Of a stretch of 64,000 bases of DNA, positions 36,801 to 51,800 are shown piece by piece (within the stretch, counting starts at the first letter, position 1; every line of letters starts with the position of its first letter). The DNA lies in assembly GCA_019648995.1 (NCBI GenBank), contig BLXT01000981.1, positions 901,270 through 965,269 on the forward strand. Direction: 5' to 3'. The translations under genes and the position numbers were made by a program. The notes beneath the pieces were generated by a model. It was not told the DNA's origin. It ran no database searches and worked only from the letters and a program-made list of their open reading frames with translations. The DNA is from Plakobranchus ocellatus (taxonomy: Eukaryota; Mollusca; Gastropoda; Plakobranchidae).

Positions 36801-39800
36801 CTGCATGGGCATTGCAGACAAGAAAAAGATGAATAAAATAACAAGGCTTATGTGGAGGTATGATACCAATATCTTTCCCTCCCTAGGCAATGCTATTAAA
36901 TGCTTTTAAATGTTTTTTTTGTTTTTTGTTTTGTTTTTTGTCTTTTTTTTACTGTCTCCTCGAATTGTTGTTTTGAAGAAGTACATTGTATCACAGTGCC
37001 TGTCATTGACCAAACTGCTAATCAATCAAACTGCAATAGCATAAATGCCGAGTTTTTCTTAAAACTACATGTGTTCAAAATTTCAAACAGGTGAGAATAT
37101 TTCAGGTGCATGAAAAAAATGCACAATTACAACTCATGCTTATGTGCCCACATATTCACATCTAGTGATCACATTTTGTTCTTATGGGAAAAAATTTATG
37201 TATCGAACAAGAAAAACAAATAGAAGCCTATTACTGCCCTTTATCAATAAACTTACAGTCAAATACCGTGCATAAAGCTAAATAAAGTATAGCAAAATTT
37301 TTGTCCTCAAGTATTATTGCATGGCAGCTTAAATCATACGGTCATAATCAAAAGTCGATAGCAAAATTATTGGGAAAAAACAAAAATCCCCCAAAAAATA
37401 CAAAACTTATTTCCAGGAATAACTTTAACTGATAAACTTAAATTTTAAAAAATGGACTTATATTCTAAATCTTGTTCATGCGAGCACTAGGACTATGTTT
37501 TAACATGAACCAATCAGTCAACTCAGGGAACAGACCATTTTACCTGGATTTTGATGAAAGGCCTTCTGAGCATTTTTTAAGGCATTGCCATTACTGTTTA
37601 TGGTGCTGTGATGTCCTGCAGATAGCTGCCCCAGACTTTGCAGCATTCTCTGATTTGCCATCTAAGAAGAGAAATTGGTCGATTTAAGGAGAAAACAATT
37701 CTTTCAAAATACACTGGGAAGAAAAATTATATATACAATTTTTCAAAATATGAATCTAAGGTTTCTTATTTGAGTTAATTTTTTTTTTATTTTTAATCTT
37801 TACAATTTATGCTCCTTAAAACAAGCTTTGCTAATCATTAATATGCAACTTTGCAAAATCACATAGTACTCTAAACTTAGTTTCCTATATTGTGACTGAA
37901 AAATGAGACAAAGCATATCTTTAAACAATATACTATAAAGCAATATATATTTTTAAACTTGGTGTTACCTGCACTGCCATTTCAAAAACAGCTCTCCTCA
38001 TTGCCTCAAGGCTAGTGTTTTCATGTTCATTTTCATAAATCTTTCCAACTCTGTCTTTTGTTATATTATTCGAGTTGATATTTTTAATTATACCAAAAAT
38101 GCCTAAGACTGAGCCTTATAGAAGACTTGATAAGAGATTCTGTGATTCTATACAATTATGTTATTGGCAATATTAATTTCTGTGAGTGAAATGAACAAAT
38201 AACTAAATTCTTTTAAAAAAATTAAAATCCCCCATTTCAGCCACACAAATGTTTATCTGTGTTTTCACATTCTATATATCTGATACATATCAGTCAAATA
38301 GTTGTACATGCTTGAAATGCTTTGGAAACCTTTTAAATCTGATCTACAGAAAAGAACTATTCATTTAAATCACCAAGACTGTACTCATTATTTCACAGCC
38401 ACAAATTTATTGTTTTTCCCCATTAAAATCAACTTTCTAGAAGAAAAATGCAGCTTAAGTTGATGTATTATGACTAGATATTGTGGTTTTAATTTCCTTT
38501 TATAGCAATCCTTCTGTATTCTTGATCAAAATGAGTTGATATCCATTATGAAGCCTGTTATTTGTGTTTCAATTTAGATATTTTTACCTCAAAATGTTTG
38601 TCTGAAGCAGTCTGAACTGAGCACTAGAGCTAGAACAATAGAACATATGACTTGATATTGCCTTGTTTGTTTGTGCATAAAGCTTGATCACTGCAGGTGA
38701 TCTTAGACTTTAAGGTCCTTATTAGGCCAGAGCCTCAGTGATGGGCTTCTGACTCTTAAAGCTCTCATAGATTTCAAATGGTTTTACCAGTGATTAGGCC
38801 ACAAAACTCTACAACTTTCGGGAAAATGTCTTTTTTTTTCCCATTTCAATTAAAAAAAAAAAAAAATAGTAAACAAACCTCTGCAACAAAAGAGCTGTTA
38901 GCTATTGAGGCTGTAGCATATTCTGTAACGGCTGCTCCTTCAGTCTCACTCATAGACAGAGTAATCCTTGCAAGAAGAGACCATACTGTGGCATCTTCTG
39001 GATTGGTCTTCAGATACTCTTCTAGTCTCTCTTTACCAGCTTTATGATCTCCCTGATGAATGCAATATTCCAGATAATATCCATATTATGCAATGAAGCC
39101 TTCCCTCTATCCCACTGGGCCTGATTACATTAATTTTGAAATATGTTTTATGCCAAAAAATAAAAACTATGTTAGCTCTTCAATTTCTTAAACTTAATAA
39201 CATAAAAATACAGACAAGGTTATATTGTAAACTTTTAATACCAATATCGCATTGGTGTTTTTACTTTAATATTTTCAGAGAAATTTTCTGTGGTTTTCAA
39301 TTTCCCCTTACAGCAATCCTGCTGTATTCTTGATCAAGGTAGGTTAAATATCTTGATATGCAGTATAAGATTTGTTATTTGTTTTTCCTCATATGTTTAA
39401 GTCAAAATGATTGGTCTGAATCGATCTGAACTAAGTGCTAGAGCTAAAACATATAAAACTTTTATAGATAGCAGCAAGACAAATTTTAAAGACCATAAAC
39501 TGTATATTGACCATTTTTAAATTTTAAATGAAGAAGAAACTTATTGTTTGCATGGTAAAATGTGAGATTTTGTGGCATTTCTACCAAACAACTTACAATA
39601 ATAATTTTTTATCACCAGTACCTCTAACAAATACTTGTAGAATTCTAAAAACAAAGTATCTTTTCTCTTTGGTGTGGCATCTGCTCTTTTATAAAGCTCA
39701 TCCAGTACTGCTGTTGCCAATGTTATGTCCTTTTGCAAAAGTCCCAGAGAACAGAGGGCAAATAATCCATTCAATGAAGGTTGAGGTGATTGAAACCTTG

Positions 39801-42800
39801 AATAAGAAAATTCAGAGTCATAAAAAGGAACAATTAATACACCGAGAGAGAGTTAATAATAAAATTTAGAGAATCATATTTGCAAGCAGCGAACACAAAA
39901 AGGAAGAATCAATAAAGAGAAAAGAGAGTTAATACTTCTTGGGTTCAGAACTCCTGGTTTTTTTTTAAACTAAAAATAAACTTTCTGATCTTTCATACTG
40001 TGGAAAAAAAAACAAAAAACAAAAGCCTACAACAACAACAACAAAAAGAGAGAATTAATAAAGAGAAATGAGGCTTAATATTTCTTGAATTCAGAAGTCT
40101 TCTTTCTCTAACGGAAAAAAAAAAGGGTTCTTGCATTTGAACAAGATCAAACGCCTGATGTTCACAAATAATGTCTTGATTACAAAATAATATAAAAGCT
40201 GATGAAGAAGATTAATAAACAAAATTTCTGTATTATTTCAGTCATCCTGCAGATGTTCTTACCTAAAAAAGCAAATTCAGCAACAATCTGGTCATGGAAA
40301 GTGAAAGAGAAGTCTTTGAAAACTGAATTTGACCTCTCTGAAAATGCTAAAAATTGACATTCCCTGTGTTTCCCTTGCACCCATCAAATATAAAAGCTGA
40401 TGAAGAAGAGTAGTAATTTAATATTTAAAGAAAAAGTATATAAATAACCCTCCTTCCCCTCCCAAAAAAAAGGAATCGCTGAAGCAAAAAAGGGACTGGA
40501 AGAAATGACAAATATGAAGAAAACGTCCTTTTAATCCGTTAACCTTTGGAAACAGGGTGGACTTGATTTTAAGTTAGCATGGTTTGTTCAGTGTAAAGAA
40601 CAAGATGTTGAAGACATGTTCAGTATGATTTGTCAAGTGCATTGAAATGTACAATCCATGACTTTTTTCACTGCAAAGGCTATTAAAGCATCCAATTTAT
40701 AAAAAGTAAACAGTTCTTTTTTCTTCTTCTTCATTTGATACTATATGTAAAGCAAAAAATAAATATGGCAAGGGGGAGAGGAATAAAAAGATTTTGCTAC
40801 TTTTTTTCATGAAATATTTATGCATTAATTATGCAATTTACAATTTCTTGCAAGATTAAGATAAAAATAATAACAATAATTTTCCTACTTTCTTAAAATT
40901 GAGCTACTTAATGCAACAATGAAAACTTGCTGGACTTTAATGATATCGAATAGTTATAAAGTGAGATTTCCACCTACCCATCAAACAAGTAAGACTTGGC
41001 AGAAGAAAAATCTCCTCTCATGAAGGCAGCCATGCCCAGCACAGCATATATTTGAGATTTCAGAGGACCATCTTCAGCTAAATTTAAGGCATTATGGTAA
41101 ACTAAAGGATAAAAAAAAGGAAAATAAAAAATCCAATGTAATTTCCAAGCAAATAAAGAAACAGACATTATTCAAAAGTATACATTTACTCTGCAGGCTT
41201 CTTTTGCTAAGGCGCCATAAGCTATTCAATCAGGGTCTTGCACTGATATCTACCACCCAATATATATATATATATATATATATCTCAGCATTTCAAGTCT
41301 ATGTAGGAAGTACAAATGCAGTCTATTGTGGAACTGAACAATATTACCAACAGCTCCCATGGTATAGTTCTTAAATAGTTTTTAGTTTTCTTCATCTTTA
41401 GGTGCCCTGTATATAACAAACATTGACAATCATGTTCTTCCTCAAACCTGTTCTCCATTATCCTTATAAGCTGTTGTTGTTACCATTAACAGAAGTAAAA
41501 AAAAAAAATGTACAAATACCACACTTTCAAAAACAAATGAGTTTAAGGATCTTGACGATGCAATAGGGGTTGAGGGATATGAAATTAATATAGTAAAAGA
41601 ATACACTCACCAACACAAACTTGTTTGAACAAATTAAACAACACAGAATATATGTATGAGCGTTTTGTCCTTTCAGCTTTATCAATTTAATCAACCACTG
41701 ACTCAAACTTGTTTGAACAAATTAGAAAACACAGAGTATATGTACAAGTGTTTTGCTTTTGAGGCTTTATCTAACCAAAATAAATTGATAAAGGCTCTTT
41801 GAAGCATCAACCATATTTTAACTATGAGTATGCATCAAGTTGGTCGAGGCTGAACAAAACAAATTATAAGACTTTTTAAACTTTTACCTATATTGTAAAA
41901 ATGAATTGTAATTGTAACTGAAGTTTACATAATTTTAAAACTAACTCTTTAAAAAGATTTCAATATTGTAAAAAAAATAAGTACAAAACACAAAAAAAAA
42001 AATTTGCACAAATCACCTCTCAAACTATCTTCTAGTCTGTCACTGCACAGGAGGGCTAAACCAAACGTACACATATGCTCCAAGTTTGTACCTAAGTCAC
42101 ACTGCTCATACTGCTGCACGCATTCAGCATATTTCTTTTGTTTACTGAAAAAAAAATATTGACAGAAAACATGTCAATCTGATTAAGTATTGAACATTAT
42201 ATATTTAGTGCTTTGAATTTTTGTACATTTTTCTTCTGTTAACAATACTTACAAATGATTTTGAATTTAATAAATGATACTACATTTAATAAAACATAAA
42301 TATTGGAACACTTGTGCATAACATTATGCTGCACTTGGTTAATGAGGCATGTTTTGTTGTTGCCATCCTTCCACTTTTTTTTGTTATCACCAATTGTATG
42401 CCTACCTATTGTACTTGATGGGATTTTTTATGTACTGTTTGAGTGCAGATTTTTTAACACTTATAGCCACAAGGATTTTCTACATCTTTTTGACGGTAGT
42501 GAGCGATAATGACTTGATTTATTCTATATATTTGCCACAGAAAACAAGCCTTTTAAGAGGAAATTTTTTTACATTGCCAGGGTGAACAAAACATCTAAGA
42601 GCTCAAAATTCCAGAAAGTGTCAGATGGACGAAAAATCTAAGAGGCGAAAAATTCTGAAATAACAGGGATATACATAAAAGCATGAATGAAGAGATTAAA
42701 GACATCTATGTGTTGGTTGCTATAGTTTATTTTGAGATTTGCTGCAGTTCACAAATTTAGCAAATGTCTAGTCAAGTACTTGATACTGTCTCCGAGCACT

Positions 42801-45800
42801 GGGGGTCTCAATCTATGTGATGGTTCAGCGTAGAACTCTAAATGTAAATGATAAAATAATCATTTGTATTGTATTAGCAGTTATATAATCCTGGACAGCG
42901 TTATGGAAGTTTATGTACATTTCAAGAAGACTGTTCATCATGAATTTGTAAGCTGGCAATGGGATGTTTGAAGGAAGTGGCTAGTGCATTGGCTGTGAAG
43001 TCATGTAAAGGACACTGTCATTATATGCCATAAAGCTATATTGCAACTCACCACAAAACTCTTGACAAGTTCAATCGAACAGTGTTTAGCTCTTGCTGTT
43101 TGTCACTTTCTATCTCAAGAACAGTTAAGGCCCTGAAAAATAGATTTAGTGGTAATGTCTTCTAGCAGCATTCTTTAACAGATGGCTGGCTTGCAGAAGT
43201 TGTAAAAAAATGCAATGAGGTTATTTGCAACTTTTACTCTCTCAAGTTTGATCAAAAGACAACCATGGTGCATACAAATCTTTTTAATTCATTTATTTTG
43301 ATCAAGAGAAATTTCAGAACAGCAATTTAGTTTCCACGGTTATTTAGATCTACATCAGAGATTTTGCAAGCTCTCTCAACAATCTCATAGTGCTCTCCTT
43401 TATATCCATCGCCCAAAGCTTCTAGAAAATAATAGTTTTATAATCCAACTACTTATTTGGTCAATAGACCACAAACAACATCTTCTAGAATCTACCCCTC
43501 TTATGTGATCAAAGTTAGCTAAGAGTATTGACCAATTAAATATCTCTTTTATCATTTAAAAAACATAAACATATCCAGAACCTTCTAGTTGTAGCCAACA
43601 CTCCTAACTAGTCACTAGGTGACAAATTTAACAATTTCCCATTAACAATGTTCTCAAAACTTCGAGAATCTACCAGTTCTAGAAATCCCTAGACCTACAA
43701 ATGTAAACAAAGCTAAAACATAATAGCACTGTTAAACTAAAATTGGCTAGCAGGCCTGGATAACAACCTAGAGCATAAAATCAGCCATTCCGAGTCTATA
43801 TCCAGAGCTAGATTAGATTTAATGCACAGCAACAAAATGTCACACTTACTTTTTAAAAGCTGCAATAGAAGAAAGAAAGAGACACTGATGTTCAAATAGC
43901 AATCCTTGCATATTCAAGGCAGTGCCATCACTTTTCACTCGCGCTTAAAAAAAAAATTGAAAGAAAAATAATCTGCCGAGTATAATCTTATTGAAAGTGC
44001 TTTAAAAAAATTGTCTATTAATCATTCAAAGCTCAATGGTTTTTAAATGCCTAATGGCATATAAGAGTCTTGAAAAAATACTGGAAGGAACTGAAGTCAA
44101 AAAAGCAATTTAGTTGCCTTATTTTTCTCTTCAGCATAAAAATATGTGAAGAAGGAGATAAGAGAGGTTTTGCTTATAATGAATATTGATCTGTTGGATT
44201 TAACTTTTTAGACCTAATTTCTACCTTATTTCTGATTACATATACATCATAATATCTGCAATATGAGAAAAGGATTTTGGTCTAGATCCATGCAGTAGCT
44301 TATTTTTTTAAGAGCCAAACTTGTAAACATTTCATCCCTAATTTTCCACTGTAAATTTATAACATGAAGCAAAACTTGAACATCCATCATACACAATGTG
44401 CAAATCAATGATATATTTGAATGATTGTATTATTATTATATTCCAAGTCTACAAAGATAACATGTAAAAATTTAGATCTAAGGTCTAGAATCATCAGGAG
44501 CTATCTTGATTGTTGAGTTTATGACAAAAGTTGCAACAAAAAAAAAAAAAAACCTCTAATCTTCAAAGGAAGGTTTATATGGTATCTATGAATCCCCCTT
44601 GGCTTGCAAAATATGGTGCTTATCAATCTTTCAGAGATTGGAAGGCACCCACCTGGATCTAACTCAGGCATGACAATATGTCTCATATCCTGCTCAGACC
44701 CGATTTTTTCATTAGTTCATTACTTTGCTGGTTTTCTTTAAAAAAAAAATACAAAGAAAGTGTTTCCATGACACATTTTAATTTTAGAATATTTTGATTG
44801 ATGAAGCCATGAGACAGGACATACCTATGAGAATAATTATTCCTTTCTAATGTGTCCAATGAGATTCCATTCCCCACCTTTTCTTTTTATCTTGCTCTTG
44901 CTAGCTTGCCTCAAAGATACAGGTACTTTACAAATGTCAATTTCACTCACTTGTATATCTGGCCAGGGCATCACTAGCAGCAGGCAAGGCTGCCATCTGC
45001 TTTATACAGTACTGGAATAGAGCTGAGTCTTTTTTACTGTTGTCAGACAACACAGACAAAACCCACTGGCCATAGCTGATGGCACTTTCAACCTGGATTG
45101 TTTGAGAAATAGATAATTGAAGAGACTTTAATTATCCGATACAAGATACGAGGAGGCAGGAACTTCAAAAAGGCCACACAAAAAATTGCCCATACACAGA
45201 ATTGACTCAAAAAGTCTTTAAATTTGTCATACATTGCATTGTAAAGATTAAGATTTCTTTTTGTTTAGATAAATATTTTAATTTACCTTTGTAAACATTG
45301 AGTAAAATAAAAGAGCCCTACAAATATATATTTAAAAAGCAGAGAGGAAAATCATGAGCAAATTTGATTCATAAACTCAGATGAGCAATTCAGACTCACA
45401 TGAAAACCAAGCTCAGTCGTGTGTCGAAATAGGTCCATAGTCTCCTCGTGTCCAACCATTTCAGCAATTAAAGCCTGATAAATACACAAACAAAAGCATT
45501 TACAATCACTGACATAAATCCATCTTAATCTGGTCTTATTTAAAAGAACCACAAATTCTACTGTTTGAAAAAAAATTGTTTTAATTAACTTAATAAAAAC
45601 ATCTTGAAGCCAGTCTTAATCAGTCAAGCATTGCCCTGAATTGTTTTGAGAGAAAAAAGATTTTCATTCTTTACAATGCTTTTTTTTTTCTTTAAAGTTT
45701 TACGCTTATATGCATTAGCGTAAATTCAATACAATATCATGACATTTTCACAAATGCAAAGTTTTCATAAAGAAATGTTGGGCTATATTGGTAATTTAAA

Positions 45801-48800
45801 ATATGTAAAATGATGTGTCACTCATTTAAAGTGGTTGCAAGAGAAATTTACTTTAACAATCTTAGTTGTATTAAGATTATTACCTTAGTGTGCAATATAA
45901 ATGATTTATGAATAAGTATATTATAAATCTAAATTTATTGCCTTTTTTCAATTACCTGACCAATCCAACACTCAATATATGTAGGATCAATACTCTGGGC
46001 TGCGGTGAAAGCATTGTGAGCCAACTGTGGAAAGAAATTTTATTTGTATATCTGTATGATCAAAATGAAAGATAACAATTTGGAGGAAAATTGCATGGAA
46101 TTACATTTGATAATTAAGAAAGTTAAAGAAGAAGCCAAAATTAATATCCAGTGATCAATAAAGATCCTTGGCATTTCATGAGCACAAAATAACCAAGAGT
46201 AGAATCCTGATTTTCTTTAGGCATATAGATTGTGACAAAGGTTGCCATTTCTTCCCTGACCCCTGTATTTTCATTAAGATTCAAATGGTACTGGCAGACA
46301 CAAGGTTGCATGTAAAATTGCTATGCCTGAGCTGTGAACAGAATTTGCAACCTCATACATAGAATCAAATACCCTACTGATTAAGCTTCAGAGCATTATA
46401 AACTGAAAACACATTATCACCTTTACTTCCCCTTTATCCAAGTACAATGCTCCAAGATTGGTCCATGCTGTGACATTCTGGATGAAGAGAATGTAGTTGT
46501 TTTTTTATTTAATTCATATGCAATAATATTTTGGTGACAAATGAAAAAAATAAACAGTTTCAAATTCTATATTGAAAAAAAGACTAAATTATGTGATAGC
46601 TGAAAAACTCAAATTTACCAACAAAATTTACTTTTATGAGATGTGACGAATTCCCAAAGGAAGAGGGATAAACGAGAATATTTGGTTGATCAATATTTTG
46701 GCAAACTTTATTTACATAAAAACAGTACTTGTGGATCTTGTCTGGCATGAATTGTTTACATAATATTGACCTAATTTGCCTGAGCATTAATCATATGTAG
46801 TTTTTTCTGGAATCTGTGGATGATGGGTATAAAAAGATGGTTGAGAGATTGTTGAAGAGATCGCTGTGAGATAGACTACAGATGTCAATGAATTTGTAGA
46901 TTTATAGAATCTTGAAAGTTATTTTGCAGCTCTGAAATAGTTCTTAACTTAAATTAATAAAATTTGAGATCTATAAATAAAAGTGCTCTTTTATTCATAG
47001 AACACAAATTTTATTAATTTGTTGGCTTTGTTGGCTTTAAGTTAACAAAGCCATTCATGACATAAGAGTAGACAAAAGAATCCACAAAAAAAAACATATC
47101 AGAAATAAAAGACTTTGCTGTGTCACTAAAAGAAACAGAATTTTCGTGACATAAGCGTTATAAATGAAAATGGAGAAATCATGATTCCTCACAGTTTTTA
47201 GCAAGTATCTCTCATAATATTGTAAAATTATATGACATCTATGAGGGTCACTTTCAAGGATATACATAAACATTTTTCTAAGGCTGTCCAAAAATGTGTA
47301 ATTTTGAGGTATCACTACACTTTTGCAAAAAGAAAAAAAAAAATATTGGACTCACATTGCTATCACATTCGATAGACTTGATAAAACAGTGCTGGGCTAA
47401 GGCTGGTTTGTGGAAAACTGAAGGATAAAAAAATGAAGTTAATGCACATGTCAAGGAAATTACTAAAATGTATTTGACTCACTGATTAAAGGAAAGGCCA
47501 CACATGATGGTGAAAAACATTTTTTTAAAAATTTGATTAGTTATGTTTTTTAAGTTTCTTTTCTTCTTTTTTTTTTGCTGGGGGAGGGGGGGGGNNNNNN
47601 NNNNNNNGGGGGGGGGGGGGGGGTTGTTGTTCTGTTTTTTTTCCCTTGAACATATGCACTAATGTCAACTTTTTGTCAAATGCTTTTTGCTGCTTTGCTG
47701 AATAGGATGAGCAATTTTCTTTTTAACAGATGCATAAAAGAGACAAATGTGTAAGAGTAAAAATTACACAAAGTGTTAAAAGTTTAACTTGATTACAATG
47801 TTGAGCTGGTCAAAGCAATTCAAATGGATAAGAAAAAAGGTAAAGTTTATTTTATAGAATTACAGCAATGCAAAACCTAGTAATCTGAAGCTGTGACACC
47901 AGCTACAAATAATACAACCAATTTGAGTTAATTACTCACTTTTAGAGCTAGCTATAACCCCCAAAGCATTCCAATGCTTCCATTCCTTGGGCTCAAAAGA
48001 GATAGCCTTCTTTATGACTTTACTTGACTTGTTGATAAGGCTTAAACAATTGTCAAGATTTCTATCAGTGCTGTGACAAGTCTGACTCTGGTAAAAGAGG
48101 TTAACTCCCAGGTCATGCCAAAGTGACCCACTTTCTGGCAAAATCTTTAGGGCTTGGCTGTAACTCCTAAAAGTAGAAAAAACAAAAAACAAAACAAAAG
48201 GTAGCACTTGATTTAGATGCCCCCCCCCCCAAAAAAAAAATAAATAAATAAATAAATAAAAATTGAAAATTTAAGACAAATCAGATTATTTTCCACATCA
48301 AGGAGTACCATTTTCTTTTAAAATAAACCTTCCTACACTTATTGAAAATTTTTTAGATATGGGAAAATGATATGTTCATTCGGTGACATTGTATGAATTG
48401 ATAAGACTCATACTTGTATACACCAATAATTTCCCACTGAAAAGAAAATGTCTGCTTCAGGAAATAAGAGTGATTGTTGATAGATTCAGCAATCTCTTTA
48501 TGATATAGCAAGAAACTTAGGTTTAAAAAAAAAATTTCTGCAGTCTGAATTATACCTAGACCCAATCTGCAAGAGTTCAATTTTGCTGATGCTTGCTGTA
48601 TCTTTTTCGCCTTGATCCTGCATTCGTTTGCCAACAAGTTTTGTGGGCACACTGGCAAAAAATGAACGATTTAGAAAATCTAAGAAATATACAAATATGT
48701 GTACTGTCATTGCAATATGAGATGTTCTGAAATAGTAACAAGTGTTACATATATAGTTGAAGTTTTGTTCAATTATAACACAACTGATATAAAGATTTCA

Positions 48801-51800
48801 ATATCAATTTACCAAATAAAACCTGAGAAAAATAAACATGTGACAATATCAATTCATTTGGCTCTGCTGTTTTTTAGTATTGGTAAGAACAAGGAGCTAT
48901 CTGGTGTATTTTTTTTTCAAGGATTATCAAAAGGTCATCATATTATTATGTTAGAGTGCATGATTCACTGCAGTGAGAATCTTAAAGTTCTGACATTCTT
49001 CACGGCAATCTATTAAAAAATGAAAATGTCAATTTAAAAAGATGTCTCTATAACATTAAACCCTTTAATTTAAAAATGGCTCAGTCTGAAAATCTGTATG
49101 TCAAAAAAAGATACTTCAATATTGCCGTGTAGAAAGATTATTGACACACAATTTGAAAACAAAAGAAAAAAAACTGTATGTTTGGATTGTATTCAAAAAT
49201 AGATTGTTTTACTCAAAATTAAAAACGTGTTCCAGAACTGCTTTCGCTAACAACTAATAACGTCCATTAAAGCAAAAAAAAAAATAAAATGATTTTTTTT
49301 TTCAAATCAGATTTTCAAATGACACCAAAAGCATTACCTGTACAAGTCAGTATCTAGAAAAGAGGCTAAAGAGCAAGCATCGCCCATAAGTTTCCACAAA
49401 CAGGACATATCGGAACGCTGAGAAGCAGCTCTGGTGGATTTTGAAGATATTAAATAATCACAATGATTTCAAATGACTTTAAGAAGTATTGAAATATTCA
49501 ATTGATCTAAAGGATTGGGTAAAGGTCAACTGAATTATAATTAACGTATCAAATCATTTGTAAGAACTGCTACAAAAAGATAGTGAAAAAAAAGTATTTA
49601 TGTTTCAAAATACTGAAATTCAGATTCTGGGAGGGAGAAGAGAGTGAGTTGGTCATATACATTGAAATTTAAATACTACTCAAATTTTCATAACATGGGG
49701 AAAAAAATCATCTGCAGAGAAATATATATTAATGGCTCTTGAAAAATATACCCTTTCTATGGCTTTCAATTGTTTTCTCTAGAAAAGTTGAATGAGTGAA
49801 TTGCAAGTCAATTCACAAAGCTTATGATAAAGTTACCTTGTAATATATTCAATGGCTTCCTCAAAACAGCCCTGTGCCAGTCCATCCAAGCATTGGTTCA
49901 AATTCTGTTTGGCAAGTTGTATTAGACTTTCGCTGATGCCTTTCAGGAAATACACAAGAGGGAAAAAACTTAACCCCACAAAAGGTCATAATAGAATAAT
50001 AAGTACAAAAACAATTAATATTTGTCTGTTTATTGTTTATTAGTTAATGGATTTATCATTTGTAGTAACAGTTTTTTAAGACATTATTTCGAGTCACAAT
50101 TTTTAAGTCTAGCTCGTATCCTTGATATTTGTGATTATCGTTTTTTTTTTTAATAAAGCATACAGCCAAAACATTTATACGTATACTCTGTCTTGTTCAA
50201 ATTTGTTAGGCTATGTTCAAGCTGGTGATTGTATTCTTTTCCTAAATTAAATTTCCTTCAACTACTCTATTGTTTCCTCAGGATCCTCAAGCTTATTTAT
50301 TTGTTTCTAGGAGTGCGGTATTTATATTCTTATCTTCCTTCTTTTTATTGGGATACAGTTTAAAAACTTATATTCATGCATTTAGCATTCTCAAAAATCA
50401 ATGTAGATTCCTTTCTTGCTGCTGTTTTTCAAAAATATTTTTAAAAATAATATCAGGATTAAAGTTGAAAAAAAAAAAAGTGTTTAATTGAAAAGCAGGA
50501 AAACATAAGTGGCACACATAGCCATATGCACACAATGTGATAAAACATCTATAACAAATAAATTAAGAGGAAAAATATCCATCTCTTACCTTTCAAGGCT
50601 GGCACATGTGCAGGAGATTTCTCCAAAACATGTTTATACTCTGCAATAGCTTCTGCTGTCAAACCCAAAACTTGTTTTATGCTTGCAATTCTGAGATAAA
50701 AAGGGATATTTTTAGAGCTGAGAACGGGAGAAAAAATGTGCGATTTCCTTCCCCCAAAAATTATACACATGCTGAGAGAAAGTATTTTCAAAATCAGAAA
50801 ATGTGTGATGTCATCACAAAATTGGACAATTTTAAGTAAAAAAAAAATTCAATATTATACACTACCAGTCTCTCCAATTTTGAACAATATGAGAATGAAA
50901 ATTTAAAACAATTTGCAACAATGTGCTACCAAACTTTCTCAACCTTCCCTGCTGCATAACATCTCAGATGAGGTCACAATCGTGAAATACTAATTTAAAA
51001 AATAAGATATTCAGATTTAAAAAATATACATGTTAAAATAGATCATAAAGCATTGAATAATTAAGCTCTAGAAGAAAATAAGATTTTTTTTTTTTTTTTT
51101 TAAATTTTATTTGATTCAATAAATATGCGCATTTGCAATTTGTTCTCTTGGATTGTATAAGAATATAGAAAGATCATGGTAGGAGAAAAAAAAAATAACA
51201 ATAAGACAAGTGGAGGGAAATGGAGACTTTAGGGGAAGCAAAATGCCTGAGAAGATTATGTTCTTGACCATTCATTATTTTAATGGCAGGCATATCAAAT
51301 CTCTGAAGTCCCTATCCACAAAGAAGGCATTTCAGAGGTTTGATGCCCCTGCCATCAATTAATTTTGCAACCTGATTTCCAATCCCACTGTTAAGAGGAA
51401 TAATCATTCACCTGATTACTGCTCACAGAATAACAACATATATATAAACTTACTGCTGCAAACAGTAGACAGAATCTGGACTGAGCTGGAAAACAAAGGA
51501 TAAAGAAAAAATATTTCAATTTTATCTAAAAACAAAAATAGATACAACAAAAGTTAAAAGCCTGATTTCTGCAAGATTCAAAACAATGTACTGCATATTC
51601 ATTGCGAAAATCTAGCTGGATGAATCGATGGGATAACAGAATCCAATTTTTTTTAAATGCCAAAGAAGTGAACAATTCTTGGGATGACTTAAAACCATTA
51701 CATCATAGACAATTAAAAAATGATATACCTCTGATGCTTTTGTAAAAGCCTTTAGTGAAGCTGTCAAACTTCCACGATGTAAATAAGCTTCTGCCAAACA

